Shown here: one piece after another, positions 1 to 8,892 of the stretch
How positions within the stretch are numbered: the first letter of the stretch is position 1
Layout of the letters: every line of letters starts with the position of its first letter
NCBI RefSeq assembly: GCF_963667135.1
Contig: NZ_OY762974.1
Coordinates: 1,302,001-1,366,000, forward strand
DNA length: 64,000 nucleotides
DNA from: an uncultured Macellibacteroides sp.
GTDB lineage: Bacteria; Bacteroidota; Bacteroidia; Bacteroidales; Tannerellaceae
Direction: 5' to 3'
Translations under genes and position numbers: made by a program
The notes under the pieces: generated by a model
Seen by the model: the letters and a program-made list of their open reading frames with translations, nothing else
What the model was told of the DNA's origin: nothing
Databases searched by the model: none

Positions 1-203
1 TTACTCTTAAAGTGAAGAGGCTTTAATGTTACGCCTCGGTATTGAGAAGGCAGATCTTTGTTATCTTCACTGGCGGGATATACGATAGTAACCTCCATAT
101 CATTCATCTTTCCAAGATAATAAGGAGTAAGGAAAACATCTTTCCCCAAGGCTATTTCCTGAAAATCAACAATAAGAAATATAAGCTTTCGTTTATCAGC
201 CAT
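1..203 (-). CDS. Truncated 5' end of a surface-polysaccharide gene (glycosyltransferase?)
   Basis: The ATG lies at 203-201 and the frame stays open for about 67 codons to the left edge, so only the N-terminus is present. It starts with a few charged residues and a hydrophobic strand (KLIFLIVDF), then GKDVFLTPYYLGK and an alternating hydrophobic strand MEVTIVYP, a beta-alpha pattern typical of the first Rossmann half of a GT-B glycosyltransferase. It begins 9 bp after the stop of the upstream GT2 gene, so it belongs to the same polysaccharide operon. The family cannot be fixed from this fragment; the glycosyltransferase call rests on fold pattern and context. Confidence 0.45.
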   Translation of the reverse strand, partial: MADKRKLIFLIVDFQEIALGKDVFLTPYYLGKMNDMEVTIVYPASEDNKDLPSQYRGVTLKPLHFKS

Positions 204-212
204 AGTTGAATG

Positions 213-1157
213 TTACTTCATTATATCGTTTAAAACCGACTTACCACAAACCGTACTTAGGTAATTCTGCCAGTAAGTTTTACGCCGTTCATTCTTCTTC
301 AGCGAATAAAGCATGTAGCCCAACAAGGATTTGCCGAAATGAATAAGCCAAAGTAAAGGGTAAACCTCCTTAAGATGCAGCCGTGTATAAGTAAGCTGAC
401 TACTTATGTAAAAAAACTTAGAGGGTTTATCGAACACCGTGTTCAGGTTGGTTGATGCGCCCTCAAAATGGATGATATTTGCTTTTGGAACCGAATGAAC
501 TTCAAATCCGGCTTTATGAATACGACTACATAAATCAGGTTCTTCATAATACATAAAAAACTGTTCATTGAATCGCCCGACACGTTCAAAAACCGTTCGT
601 TTAATCATCATATCTGCACCGCAGATCGTTCCCACTTTCTTGCTTTCGCCAGTATTGAAATGTTCCTTATTTCCAGTGTATCTTATATTCAGAGCGATGC
701 ATAGTTCGCGCAACCGGGAATGAACATCCAAACTATAAGAACCATTGTGAGTTCCTCCTGCTGTAAAAAGATTTCCTCCGCATAGGGCTACCGAAGCATT
801 TGCATCCAGGTAGGCCGCTAGGATAGAAATAGCATCATTCATTAGCACCGTGTCCGGATTAAGAAAAAAAACATACTTTCCTTTAGCCTCATCAAACGCC
901 CGGTTATTTGCGGCACCGAAACCAAGATTACGGTCAGATTCAATAACAGTAACTTTTGGATAATTATATTTCACCACCTGTACAGAATCGTCGGAGGAAG
1001 CATTATCGATGACAATTACTTCGAAAGAGACATTCTTCGTTTGTTCGAATACACTTCGCAAACACCCTAACAGATAATCTCGGGTATTGAAATTTACGAT
1101 AATCACTGATACCAAACAGTGTATAGGTGTGCAGGGTGAAGAAACAACAGAACTCAT
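213..1157 (-). CDS. GT2-family glycosyltransferase (rhamnosyltransferase-like)
   Basis: This is a cytoplasmic, membrane-associated GT-A glycosyltransferase of family 2, similar in organisation to WbbL-type rhamnosyltransferases of O-antigen and capsule clusters. The GT2 core starts at residue 16 with VSVIIVNFN, followed by the nucleotide-binding IDNASSDDS (50-58), the NLGFGAANN segment (about 77-85) and the metal-binding FLNPDT (98-103), where NPD stands for the usual DXD. A further acidic patch, MYYEEPDLC, sits near residue 210 and probably holds the catalytic base region. The last 70 residues are basic and hydrophobic. At 314 aa it has the usual length. It lies 34 bp after the WbsX-type gene in the same direction. 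Donor and acceptor sugars cannot be read from sequence. Confidence 0.85.
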   Translation of the reverse strand: MSSVVSSPCTPIHCLVSVIIVNFNTRDYLLGCLRSVFEQTKNVSFEVIVIDNASSDDSVQVVKYNYPKVTVIESDRNLGFGAANNRAFDEAKGKYVFFLNPDTVLMNDAISILAAYLDANASVALCGGNLFTAGGTHNGSYSLDVHSRLRELCIALNIRYTGNKEHFNTGESKKVGTICGADMMIKRTVFERVGRFNEQFFMYYEEPDLCSRIHKAGFEVHSVPKANIIHFEGASTNLNTVFDKPSKFFYISSQLTYTRLHLKEVYPLLWLIHFGKSLLGYMLYSLKKNERRKTYWQNYLSTVCGKSVLNDIMK

Positions 1158-1191
1158 AAATAATTCTTTTTCTATATCAATACTTTCGATA

Positions 1192-2274
1192 TTATTTAGT
1201 CAGCGCCTTTTTTAAAGCTTCAAGATAACCCCTCCCGTGCTTCAAGTCAGGTTCCATATAATTTCCTTCGGCCCATTCATTCCATGATTTCAACATAACG
1301 ATTTTGCGATCGTCCGTTTTGTTCCTTACGCTTTTCAAGGTCGTTTCCACATGCTTCTGAAACAATTCCGGTGTAGAATCTTTTAATATTACACCAAATT
1401 TGCCTGTCCGTGGAGAATGATCCCAGTTAGGTACCACCGTTGGGTAAACATCTTCACGGGTGTCTTCCTTTCCGGTAAAAAATTTCATGGCATCTTTATA
1501 GCTGCACCAGAAACCATGTTTAAATAGTTCACGCTTAATCTTATTGACAGCCATCCTAAAATACGAAAGGCCAAAACGCTGATATTCGAACAAACGCACT
1601 ACGTTTACTGCATCATAACCACGTGAGAGCAACATATCAATATTATCAGACTTGTAAGTATGCGCCACAAAATGAATTCCCTTCAATCCATTCTGCACAG
1701 CCAGGCGCTGCCAGCAATCAATAAATTCCCTTGAATCCGGTATCTCAAGCGGAGAAAATATAAGAAAGAAAGGCTTTCCGCCGACGGTTATATATCGTTT
1801 ATCTTTAAACGCAGGCAACACATCATAGAAGTGACGCTCATAATCTGCCACCCCGTTGTAGGTTTGTTCAATTAAAGGCTCCTTGCTCTTTACTCCACAA
1901 TAAATGCCATGCCAGCTATGGTTGGCCCATCCTAAACAAAAAGGAAAATCAGGATTTCCCGAAGCAAGCACTTCATTAAAAGGTCTCTCCAAAAGCCTGC
2001 GTCCGTTTCCGAACCAATAATGCCAGTAACAAAAACCTTCTACGCCATATTCCCTTGCCATCTCAGCCTGAGCTTCTCTGGTCTCGGGTACTCTCAAGTC
2101 ATAATAGCCCAGATCGGCAGGAACCTGAGGCTGATAGTGTCCCCTGAACAAAGGCTTTGCCTTTCCTACATTAGTCCACTCCGTAAATCCTTTTCCCCAC
2201 CACTCGTCGTTTTCGGGCGTTGGGTGAAACTGAGGTAAATAGAGAGCTATTACACGAGCTTTATTTTGTTCCAT
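1192..2274 (-). CDS. WbsX-family protein (glycosyltransferase / GH99-like)
   Basis: The 360-aa protein matches the WbsX family found in O-antigen and exopolysaccharide clusters, often annotated as glycosyltransferase WbsX or as glycoside hydrolase 99-like. Recognisable family signatures are the N-terminal ALYLPQFHP, then EWWGKGFTEWTNV, GHYQPQVPADLGYYDLR, the FCYWHYWFGNGR block and LGWANHSW, and at the C-terminus SWNEWAEGNYMEPD. These aromatic and acidic blocks form a GH99-like TIM barrel. There is no signal peptide, so it should act in the cytoplasm. Its start overlaps the end of the flippase gene by 14 bp, indicating translational coupling. Whether it transfers or trims sugar is not established by the sequence. 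Confidence 0.85.
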   Translation of the reverse strand: MEQNKARVIALYLPQFHPTPENDEWWGKGFTEWTNVGKAKPLFRGHYQPQVPADLGYYDLRVPETREAQAEMAREYGVEGFCYWHYWFGNGRRLLERPFNEVLASGNPDFPFCLGWANHSWHGIYCGVKSKEPLIEQTYNGVADYERHFYDVLPAFKDKRYITVGGKPFFLIFSPLEIPDSREFIDCWQRLAVQNGLKGIHFVAHTYKSDNIDMLLSRGYDAVNVVRLFEYQRFGLSYFRMAVNKIKRELFKHGFWCSYKDAMKFFTGKEDTREDVYPTVVPNWDHSPRTGKFGVILKDSTPELFQKHVETTLKSVRNKTDDRKIVMLKSWNEWAEGNYMEPDLKHGRGYLEALKKALTK

Positions 2275-3733
2275 TATTTATTTTATTCATTAATTTATGC
2301 TTCAATCCATTAAAATAAACAAGAATCTCTTCCATTATCACCACTCGAAGCAACTTCATTACAACGACATACAAGATGGCAGAAAGGACTATTTTAAGGA
2401 CAAGCAAAATATATATATTATCTACCGGCTTCAGCAGCAGAGATACCACAAAGAAAACAGCCATTGTAATAGCAACAAAAGGAATCACATCCCTGTAAAA
2501 ATCTGTCAAACCAAACCTTAACAGTTTCCATGAGACAATCTGATAAGCCACAAGCGTTAACAGGTTAATCCCTGTGGTAAAGAGCAAGAGCTTAACCACT
2601 CCGAGGTGAACCGTTGCTATGATGGTCGCGATCAGCAAACAGCCATTTACCAGACTAAAAGCCAGATTCACTCCGGGATGTCCTCTCGAAATCATTACGT
2701 TGGCATACAAACTATAAATTGGAGTAAATGCTCCCCAGATGCAAAGAATCTGCAAAATAGCAACCGCTCCGAGCCACTTATCAGTTACCAAAACAAGAAT
2801 AAACTCATTGGCGATAAACGCCAAACCTAAAATCATAGGGAAAGAGATAAAAGCTGTGAATCGCATCATCTTACGAAAAACAGCCCTTTGCCTGTCTTTT
2901 TCATCGCTAACTTCCGAAAGTACGGGAAGAGCTAATGTATTTATGATCCCGTAAACAATCGAATAGGGAATAGTATACCATTTATTCGCCTGCGTATAGT
3001 AACCAACCTGATCTGCATCGTAATATTTACCTAAAACAAACGAATAAGCTCCTCCTGCAAGTTGGGTAATAATTCCCGAAAACAATAGTTTCACGCTAAA
3101 AGGAAACATTTTTTTTAGAGCTGGCAAGCAAAGGGATGAAACCGGTCGCCAGCTACTCATTTTCCAAAGCAATATTGTTCTGAAAAAAGAGAGCGATACT
3201 GCCTGAATGGCAATGGCCCAGTGGGCATAATTCAACAAGGCAAAAATAAGTCCTAATATGCAGGACAGCAAGATGGAACCCAAATTAACCATCGCCAATT
3301 CCTTCTGGGCGATTCGTTTCGTAAGAATGGCATTCTGTATAATACCCAACGCATTAAACACAAAAGCCAGGAAGACTACCCGCGAATATGATGTCAATAT
3401 AGGTTCCTCAAAAAAATCGGCGATAAAAGGAGCCGAGACGAAAAGGATGAGATAAATTACAATACTGATAAGAACATTAAACCAGAAAACAGAAGAATAG
3501 TCCTCTTTTGTCGGAGCCGGCATTTTAATCAATGTAGAGGAAAACCCGCTTTCCTGAAGTGTATTGGCAATCATTGTAAAGACCGTAATCATTCCAATCA
3601 GTCCATAATCTCCGGGCGTAAGGATCCGGGCCATAATTATACCAAAACCCAGTTGAACAAGTTGCTGGGTAAAGGTATTAAACCCTCCCCAGAAAATTCC
3701 GTGAGCCGTGCGTTCCTTTAAAGATTTACCCAT
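2261..3733 (-). CDS. Wzx-like lipopolysaccharide/O-unit flippase
   Basis: This polytopic inner-membrane protein of 490 aa belongs to the MVF/MATE-like polysaccharide flippase superfamily (WzxC/LPS biosynthesis type). The N-terminus KERTAHGIFWGGFNTFTQQLVQLGFGIIMARILTP is family-typical, and GDYGLIGMITVF follows as the second conserved block. About 12-14 hydrophobic segments are spread along the chain, including a long stretch at residues 420-470. It probably flips undecaprenyl-linked oligosaccharide made by the neighbouring transferases. It overlaps the WbsX-type gene by 14 bp and follows the methyltransferase by 28 bp, so the genes look like one transcription unit. No Wzy polymerase is visible in this part of the cluster; it may lie beyond the left edge. 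Confidence 0.88.
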   Translation of the reverse strand: MGKSLKERTAHGIFWGGFNTFTQQLVQLGFGIIMARILTPGDYGLIGMITVFTMIANTLQESGFSSTLIKMPAPTKEDYSSVFWFNVLISIVIYLILFVSAPFIADFFEEPILTSYSRVVFLAFVFNALGIIQNAILTKRIAQKELAMVNLGSILLSCILGLIFALLNYAHWAIAIQAVSLSFFRTILLWKMSSWRPVSSLCLPALKKMFPFSVKLLFSGIITQLAGGAYSFVLGKYYDADQVGYYTQANKWYTIPYSIVYGIINTLALPVLSEVSDEKDRQRAVFRKMMRFTAFISFPMILGLAFIANEFILVLVTDKWLGAVAILQILCIWGAFTPIYSLYANVMISRGHPGVNLAFSLVNGCLLIATIIATVHLGVVKLLLFTTGINLLTLVAYQIVSWKLLRFGLTDFYRDVIPFVAITMAVFFVVSLLLKPVDNIYILLVLKIVLSAILYVVVMKLLRVVIMEEILVYFNGLKHKLMNKINNGTK

Positions 3734-3761
3734 TAAATATAGTACAAAATATTACTTTCAA

Positions 3762-4574
3762 TTATTTTATTTTCTTTTTCAAAGCTTTGGTTAAACTGTT
3801 TCCCATTCCGAATTTTATCCCCAAAAATTCATTCCAATCATCCATCAAAGCATGCAAAGCCTGACCGGGAGTCAGACGAATTCCACGAACTGGTTGATTC
3901 AAGATTGTTCCTTCTCCGGCGAGTCCCCATTTATTTACAAACTGGTATACATGAGCATCGGGGCGACGAATCAACAATATTGATTGTAGATTGAACCCAT
4001 AATATTTTTTGAGTTCGGTAGCATCGGGACGCATCAAGTTACTGTTTTCGTCCTGACACACCAATCCACACCCGTTAAATAGTTCGAACATACTTTTCCG
4101 GGTAAAAAAATGAACATGCGTATCGTCTAGTAAACCGTACGACTGGTAGTCGAACTCGCCTTTAAGCAATCCCATCAATACCGCATTATGGGAAATATTA
4201 GGAACCGATGAAAGTATATATCCCGTAGGCTTCAGCAAACGGACTGCTTTCTGCAGTGTCTTTTGGGGATTGCGCAAATGTTCAAGTACATCGCCCATTA
4301 CCACATAATCAAAAGGCCCTTCAATGGATTCATCCCATGGGTCGGTATCCAGATTGCCTACAATCATTTGATCGGCATAGCGGGCTGCATGTTTGGCCAT
4401 CTCCGCACTAATCTCGACCCCGGTAACCTTACAATCCAGCTCTTCCTTCATGTAACGGGTCATGTACCCCATTGCCGAACCTAATTCCAGCACCGAAGAT
4501 CCCGGAGTTACCCAACTAAGCAAAGGAGGCGGCGTATAACTGCTTTCCCCGTCTGTTCCATATATCTTTCCCAT
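3762..4574 (-). CDS. SAM-dependent class I methyltransferase
   Basis: This 270-aa methyltransferase has the Rossmann fold of the Methyltransf_23 type. Motif I is SSVLELGSAMGYMTRYM (about 26-42), the acidic end of strand 2 is VTGVEIS (about 50-56), and the substrate-side block DYVVMGDVLEHLRNP falls near 88-102. The C-terminal third (from about residue 170) is not typical of small ubiquinone-type enzymes and probably contacts a lipid-linked or nucleotide-linked sugar. The gene sits 8 bp downstream of the UDP-sugar dehydrogenase and before the flippase, so it likely methylates a glycan residue or a sugar precursor. The substrate is unknown. Confidence 0.8.
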   Translation of the reverse strand: MGKIYGTDGESSYTPPPLLSWVTPGSSVLELGSAMGYMTRYMKEELDCKVTGVEISAEMAKHAARYADQMIVGNLDTDPWDESIEGPFDYVVMGDVLEHLRNPQKTLQKAVRLLKPTGYILSSVPNISHNAVLMGLLKGEFDYQSYGLLDDTHVHFFTRKSMFELFNGCGLVCQDENSNLMRPDATELKKYYGFNLQSILLIRRPDAHVYQFVNKWGLAGEGTILNQPVRGIRLTPGQALHALMDDWNEFLGIKFGMGNSLTKALKKKIK

Positions 4575-4582
4575 ATAATATC

Positions 4583-5860
4583 TTATAACCTACCGTGCGA
4601 CAGATCCTTAGGTAATATTCCTTTCACATCAAAAAGAACGGTAGATTGATTTTTTACAAAACTAAAATCAATTGTTTTAAATGTATCATGACCTACAGCC
4701 AAAATAATAGCATCGTAAACCGCGAGATCAGGTAAATTGGGTAGCATGGAAATACCGTACTCCTGCTCTGCTTTATCGCGCAGGGCACAAGGGTCATACA
4801 CCTCAACCGAAACACCAAAATCCTTTAACTCGTCATAGATATCTATAATCCGTGTATTGCGCGTATCAGGACAGTTTTCCTTAAATGTAAAGCCAAGAAT
4901 CAACGCTTTGCTTTCACCAATACAGATTCCATGCTTACTCATCAGTTTAACCACCTTGGAAGCAACAAAATGCCCCATGCTGTCATTCACATTTCTTCCG
5001 GAAAGAATCACCTGAGGATGGTAACCCAAACACTGGGCTTTATGCAACAGGTAGTATGGATCGACACCAATGCAGTGACCACCCACCAACCCGGGCCGGA
5101 AGTTAAGAAAATTCCATTTTGTTGAAGCGGCCTCCAGGACCTCCTGGGTATCAATATTCATCCGGTCAAAGATCAAAGCCAATTCATTTACAAAGGAGAT
5201 GTTCACATCCCTTTGCGCGTTTTCAATCGCTTTACTGGCTTCGGCAACCTTGATGGAAGATGTTTTAAACACCCCGGCCTCAATAATGGATCCATAAAGA
5301 GCAACCAACTCGTCCGCCACTTTTTCCGTCGATCCTGAAACAACCTTCTTAATGGTTTCAAGACGGTTCTTTTTATCTCCGGGATTAATGCGCTCGGGCG
5401 AATAACCACAAAAGAAATCTATGTTATATTTTAAACCAGACACTTGCTCCAGCACCGGAACACAGTCCTCTTCCGTACAACCAGGATACACAGTCGACTC
5501 GTACACAACCACATCGCCTTTTTTCAATATCCCCCCGATCATAGCCGTGGCACTTAGCAAAGGAGACAAATCGGGCGACTTAAACCGGGTGATAGGTGTT
5601 GGGACCGTAACTATATAAACAGCACACGAACGGATAGATTCGGGGTTGTTGCTTATTACAAGGCCTGTTGGGTTATCAACAGTACTTTTCAACACCTCAA
5701 TCAGTTCATTTTCATTTGTTTCAAGAGTGTTATCAACACCCTGTTGCAACGCCTTTACACGTGCCTGATCTATATCAAAACCTGTTACCCGGAACTTTTT
5801 TGCAAAAGCAACTGCAAGAGGCAAACCTACATAACCGAGACCGATAATTGCTATTTCCAT
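4583..5860 (-). CDS. UDP-N-acetylhexosamine 6-dehydrogenase (TviB/WbpO type)
   Basis: This 425-aa enzyme oxidises C6 of a UDP-N-acetylhexosamine to the uronic acid using NAD. It follows the Salmonella TviB / Pseudomonas WbpO pattern closely: N-terminal Rossmann IIGLGYVGLPLA (5-16), the VTVPTP block (84-89), YESTVYPGCTEEDCVP, GYSPERINPGDK (152-163), and the catalytic-cysteine motif LVGGHCIGVDPYYL with Cys263. The C-terminal nucleotide-binding domain contains LGFTFKENCPDTRNT. The length is normal. It lies downstream of an aminotransferase and an oxidoreductase that usually act on its product. A promoter-like box precedes it at 5933-5940. UDP-GlcNAc versus UDP-GalNAc specificity cannot be decided here. 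Confidence 0.9.
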   Translation of the reverse strand: MEIAIIGLGYVGLPLAVAFAKKFRVTGFDIDQARVKALQQGVDNTLETNENELIEVLKSTVDNPTGLVISNNPESIRSCAVYIVTVPTPITRFKSPDLSPLLSATAMIGGILKKGDVVVYESTVYPGCTEEDCVPVLEQVSGLKYNIDFFCGYSPERINPGDKKNRLETIKKVVSGSTEKVADELVALYGSIIEAGVFKTSSIKVAEASKAIENAQRDVNISFVNELALIFDRMNIDTQEVLEAASTKWNFLNFRPGLVGGHCIGVDPYYLLHKAQCLGYHPQVILSGRNVNDSMGHFVASKVVKLMSKHGICIGESKALILGFTFKENCPDTRNTRIIDIYDELKDFGVSVEVYDPCALRDKAEQEYGISMLPNLPDLAVYDAIILAVGHDTFKTIDFSFVKNQSTVLFDVKGILPKDLSHGRL

Positions 5861-5932
5861 CTTTTTCGATATTTGCTGTCCGGATACACCACAGGCTCGT
5901 CACTCCCGTCCCCGAAAGCAACCAGCAGGGGA

Positions 5933-5940
5933 CAAAGATA
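5933..5940 (-). promoter_or_regulatory. TAnnTTTG -7 box before the UDP-sugar dehydrogenase
   Basis: On the minus strand the sequence reads TATCTTTG, an exact match to the Bacteroidota -7 consensus TAnnTTTG. It lies 73 bp before the dehydrogenase ATG and just after the upstream oxidoreductase stop, so the dehydrogenase and downstream genes may have their own transcript. Confidence 0.45.
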
Positions 5941-5957
5941 GTAAATTGGGAGAATAG

Positions 5958-7058
5958 TTATTCCTTTTTACTCTTTAACGCGTAAATACGCTGAATAATA
6001 TCCACAACTTTTAACCCTTCGAGGACATTGGTTGTAATACATTCTTTCCCTGATAATACCCGGATTACATTTTGAATTACATAATTATGATTTTGAGCGG
6101 AACCTTTATAAGCCCCGTAATCGTTTCCCGGATTGGTTGGAGCCAGTTCCGGCAACTGATAGTCCTTAATATGACAGTATTCTACTTCGTTCATATACTG
6201 ACCGCCTATCTTTACACTCCCGTTTTCTGCCACAATCAGGATACTGCTTTCCATGTTCTTATCCCATACGGATGTGGAATAGTTAATGGTACCCATCCCC
6301 CCATTAACAAAGTCGAAACTCACGAATCCTGAGTCTTCAAATGAAGTCACTTCCTTATGATTGAAATCTTGAAAACGTGCCTGAATATTCGTTATATCGC
6401 CAAATAACCAGTACATGATATCAATAAAGTGAGAAAACTGCGTAAACAAAGTCCCGCCATCCAGATCGGCCGTTCCATGCCATCCGCCTGACTTATAATA
6501 CCTCGCATCGCGGTTCCAGTAACAATTTAGCTGAACCATATACAGTGACCCAAGTTTACGGGAATCAACCAATTCTTTTATCCATACAGAAGGGGGCGAA
6601 TAGCGGTTCTGCATCACACAAAACACCTGTTTGCGGTATTTAAGAGCTGTATAAACAACCCGCTCAGCCTCTGTAACAGTTAACGCCAGCGGTTTTTCTA
6701 TCACCACATGATAGCCCGCTTCAATTGCCTTAATAGCCATTCCGGCGTGTAAACCATTGGGTGTACAGATTGAAACAACGTCTAAATCAAGTTCCGCAGC
6801 CAACAAAGATGACAAATCAGGATAAAACAAGGCAGAATCCAATGAACCGGTCCGATCTTCATTGCAGGGTATTCCCTGTTCAACCTTAATAAAAGACACT
6901 CCATCTGCTGGAAGGCTCAATTCATCAGGGGTTAAAACATCGCAAACGGCAACCAATTCGGCTCCTCCGTCTCTTCGTATCATCTCTATATGACGTTTCC
7001 CAATATGGCCGCAACCTACAACGGCAAAACGTATTTTCTTATTCTCTTCCATAGTCAT
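5958..7058 (-). CDS. Gfo/Idh/MocA oxidoreductase, WbpB/WlbA-like sugar 3-dehydrogenase
   Basis: The 366-aa protein has an N-terminal NAD-binding Rossmann domain (FAVVGCGHIGKRHIEMI, 11-27), the family signature STPNGLH-like SICTPNGLH (116-124) and the catalytic-lysine motif EKPLALT (140-146). The C-terminal GFO_IDH_MocA domain includes WHGTADLDGGTLFTQFSHFIDIMYW, where the histidines normally assist catalysis. In the WbpB/WlbA pathway this class oxidises C3 of UDP-GlcNAc-uronic acid before transamination. The flanking dehydrogenase and DegT-type aminotransferase fit that role. Two start codons are possible, Met1 and Met3, six bases apart. The pathway assignment is inferred from context. Confidence 0.82.
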   Translation of the reverse strand: MTMEENKKIRFAVVGCGHIGKRHIEMIRRDGGAELVAVCDVLTPDELSLPADGVSFIKVEQGIPCNEDRTGSLDSALFYPDLSSLLAAELDLDVVSICTPNGLHAGMAIKAIEAGYHVVIEKPLALTVTEAERVVYTALKYRKQVFCVMQNRYSPPSVWIKELVDSRKLGSLYMVQLNCYWNRDARYYKSGGWHGTADLDGGTLFTQFSHFIDIMYWLFGDITNIQARFQDFNHKEVTSFEDSGFVSFDFVNGGMGTINYSTSVWDKNMESSILIVAENGSVKIGGQYMNEVEYCHIKDYQLPELAPTNPGNDYGAYKGSAQNHNYVIQNVIRVLSGKECITTNVLEGLKVVDIIQRIYALKSKKE

Positions 7059-7107
7059 CTCGTCGTTTTCATGATAAATTGCTTTTCTTTCCGGAACTTT
7101 TTATAAT

Positions 7108-8277
7108 TCAAAAAAAAGCAAGCACCTGCTGTATTATGTATTGCACCTCTTGTTCTTTCATCTCTGTATGTATTGGCAACGACAGAACGCTTCGGCAAAG
7201 ATGGGCCGAAACCTCAAGCGAACTGCCATGACGGGCAATTGACCGGAAAGCCTCCTGTTCATGTAACGGCAATGGATAGTAAACCATCGACGGAACACTC
7301 CTCTCCTTAAGGAACTGCTGCAATGCATCTCGTTTGCCATTGGCAACCTGCAAGGTATACTGATGATAAACATGGGTAGAGTAAGCTGCCCGAACCGGTT
7401 TTTTTATTTCCTGACAGAGCTGAAAAGCTTCATCATATAGTCTGGCCACTTCCTGCCTTGCACTTGTAAATTCGCCCAGATGCGCCAGTTTCACCTCCAG
7501 CACAGCCGCCTGAATAGTGTCCAAACGGGAGTTACAACCGATTCGCTGATGGTGATATTTCGTTTGCTGCCCATGATTGGCTATCATGCTAAGAGCAGCC
7601 GCAATCCTTTGATTTCGGGTAAACATTGCACCTCCGTCGCCATAACAAGCCAATGGTTTAGATGGGAAAAAGGAAGTAGTGCCAATGACACCCATTGTTC
7701 CCGCCATTCGGGTGAAACCTTCGGGAAAAGTATAAACAGCGCCCATCGACTGGGCATTATCTTCTATTACAAAAAGAGAATGTTCTGCCGCAAAAGACAA
7801 TATAGGAGCCATATCGCAGCACTGACCAAACAGATGAACTGCCACAATTGCCCTGGTCCTCGAAGAAAAAGCCTGTTCTATCGTCGCAGGAGTAACAGTA
7901 AAAGTATCCTGATCCACATCTGCCCAAACAGGAGTAAGTCCGAGTAATGCTATAACCTCGGCTGCAGCCACATAAGTAAAAGCAGGCACAATCACTTCAT
8001 CGCCTTGCTTTAATTCAAGAGCCATCAGGGCAATTTGCAATGCATCCGTACCATTGCCGCAAGGAATTAGATAATTAACATCCAGATAATCGGCCAGCTT
8101 CCGTGCGAATTCATTCACACGCGGACCATTAATGAACACACCCTGCGCTACAGTGCCCAGCAACGCCTCATCAATTTCTTCTTTGAACCTATGATACTGC
8201 CGTTGCAAATCCACCATTTGAATCTTTTCCGGAAGCTTGTATTCTGTTTTTCCCATCTGATAAATCGTGTGTAACAT
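7108..8277 (-). CDS. DegT/DnrJ/EryC1 PLP-dependent sugar aminotransferase (WbpE/WlbC-like)
   Basis: This PLP enzyme of the nucleotide-sugar aminotransferase family carries the family pattern of MVDLQRQY near the N-terminus, IPCGNGTDALQIAL (71-84), the aspartate of VIEDNAQSMGA (170-180, Asp173) and the Schiff-base lysine in FFPSKPLACYGDGG (Lys207). In WbpE-type pathways it aminates C3 of a UDP-3-keto-uronic acid, in line with the two downstream oxidoreductases. The first Met gives 389 aa; Met8 (8256) is an alternative because family members usually begin shortly before the MVDL motif. It is the first gene of the leftward cluster. No acetyltransferase of the WbpD type is adjacent. Confidence 0.87.
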   Translation of the reverse strand: MLHTIYQMGKTEYKLPEKIQMVDLQRQYHRFKEEIDEALLGTVAQGVFINGPRVNEFARKLADYLDVNYLIPCGNGTDALQIALMALELKQGDEVIVPAFTYVAAAEVIALLGLTPVWADVDQDTFTVTPATIEQAFSSRTRAIVAVHLFGQCCDMAPILSFAAEHSLFVIEDNAQSMGAVYTFPEGFTRMAGTMGVIGTTSFFPSKPLACYGDGGAMFTRNQRIAAALSMIANHGQQTKYHHQRIGCNSRLDTIQAAVLEVKLAHLGEFTSARQEVARLYDEAFQLCQEIKKPVRAAYSTHVYHQYTLQVANGKRDALQQFLKERSVPSMVYYPLPLHEQEAFRSIARHGSSLEVSAHLCRSVLSLPIHTEMKEQEVQYIIQQVLAFF

Positions 8278-8390
8278 TCATAAAAACACGAAAATACCTG
8301 ATTTATTATGCAAACGGGAAATTTTCTTTCCAACATGCTTAACATAGATTAAAAGCACCCGTTAAGTATCATGTTCATAGATTATTTATC

Positions 8391-8398
8391 TATATTTG
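8391..8398 (+). promoter_or_regulatory. TAnnTTTG -7 box for the DsrE-like gene
   Basis: TATATTTG matches the Bacteroidota -7 consensus exactly and lies 46 bp before the ATG at 8445. No clear -33 TTTG was found at the usual spacing, so the call depends on the -7 box and its position. Confidence 0.4.
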
Positions 8399-8444
8399 GA
8401 AAGAGAATCACATGCTTTATAGTAACGATACTAACAGATAAGAT

Positions 8445-8765
8445 ATGAAACTAGGGATTATTCTGGAAACAAAAGAAGCCGAAAAGGCTTGGAACGCATT
8501 CCGATTTGCTGTAACAGCTCAAAAGCAGGGCAATGAAGTGAAAGTGTTTTTAATGGGCGAAGCAGTTGAATGCGAAAGCATCACTGAGGGAAAGTACAAT
8601 GTGAACGAACAGCTAAATAAATTCGTAGCGGTAAACGGATCCATTCTTGCATGTGGCACCTGCCTGAAGTCGAGACAACTTGAAAGTACCGAGGCATGCC
8701 CTATGTCCACCATGATTGATTGCGTGGAAATGGTTCAATGGGCTGATAAGGTGGTAACCTTTTAA
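8445..8765 (+). CDS. DsrE/DsrF-like small cytoplasmic protein
   Basis: This 106-aa protein resembles the DsrE family (small alpha/beta proteins linked to sulfur transfer). It has an N-terminal strand LGIILETKEAEKAWNAFRFA, the VFLMGEAVEC strand (about 33-42) and the conserved cysteine turn ACGTCLKSR (about 67-75), where DsrE-type proteins carry their active cysteine; a further cysteine follows in EACPM. No signal peptide or membrane helix is present. It stands alone between the polysaccharide cluster and the metal-efflux genes and has its own promoter-like box. Persulfide handling is plausible from the cysteines but the partner and pathway are unknown. Confidence 0.75.
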   Translation: MKLGIILETKEAEKAWNAFRFAVTAQKQGNEVKVFLMGEAVECESITEGKYNVNEQLNKFVAVNGSILACGTCLKSRQLESTEACPMSTMIDCVEMVQWADKVVTF

Positions 8766-8863
8766 GATGAATCGGACTTTTACTTTACCCCATGCCCGCC
8801 ATGATTAATTGCAACAACAAACGAATAATTCTTTAATTGGGAATAACATCCGGCAAAAATAAA

Positions 8864-8871
8864 TATCTTTG
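8864..8871 (+). promoter_or_regulatory. TAnnTTTG -7 box that fixes the start of the His-rich gene
   Basis: TATCTTTG matches the -7 consensus, with a TTG at 8837-8839 as a possible -33 element (24 bp apart). It overlaps a TTG codon at 8869, which therefore cannot be the translation start. The next in-frame start is GTG at 8893, giving a short leader. Confidence 0.5.
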
Positions 8872-8892
8872 CTGCTCATTAAATGCGTACCT

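Noticed and set aside
8335-8375. Imperfect inverted repeat CTTAAC...GTTAAG between the polysaccharide cluster and the DsrE-like gene
   Set aside because: Short arms with a long spacer; not clearly above chance in AT-rich intergenic DNA.
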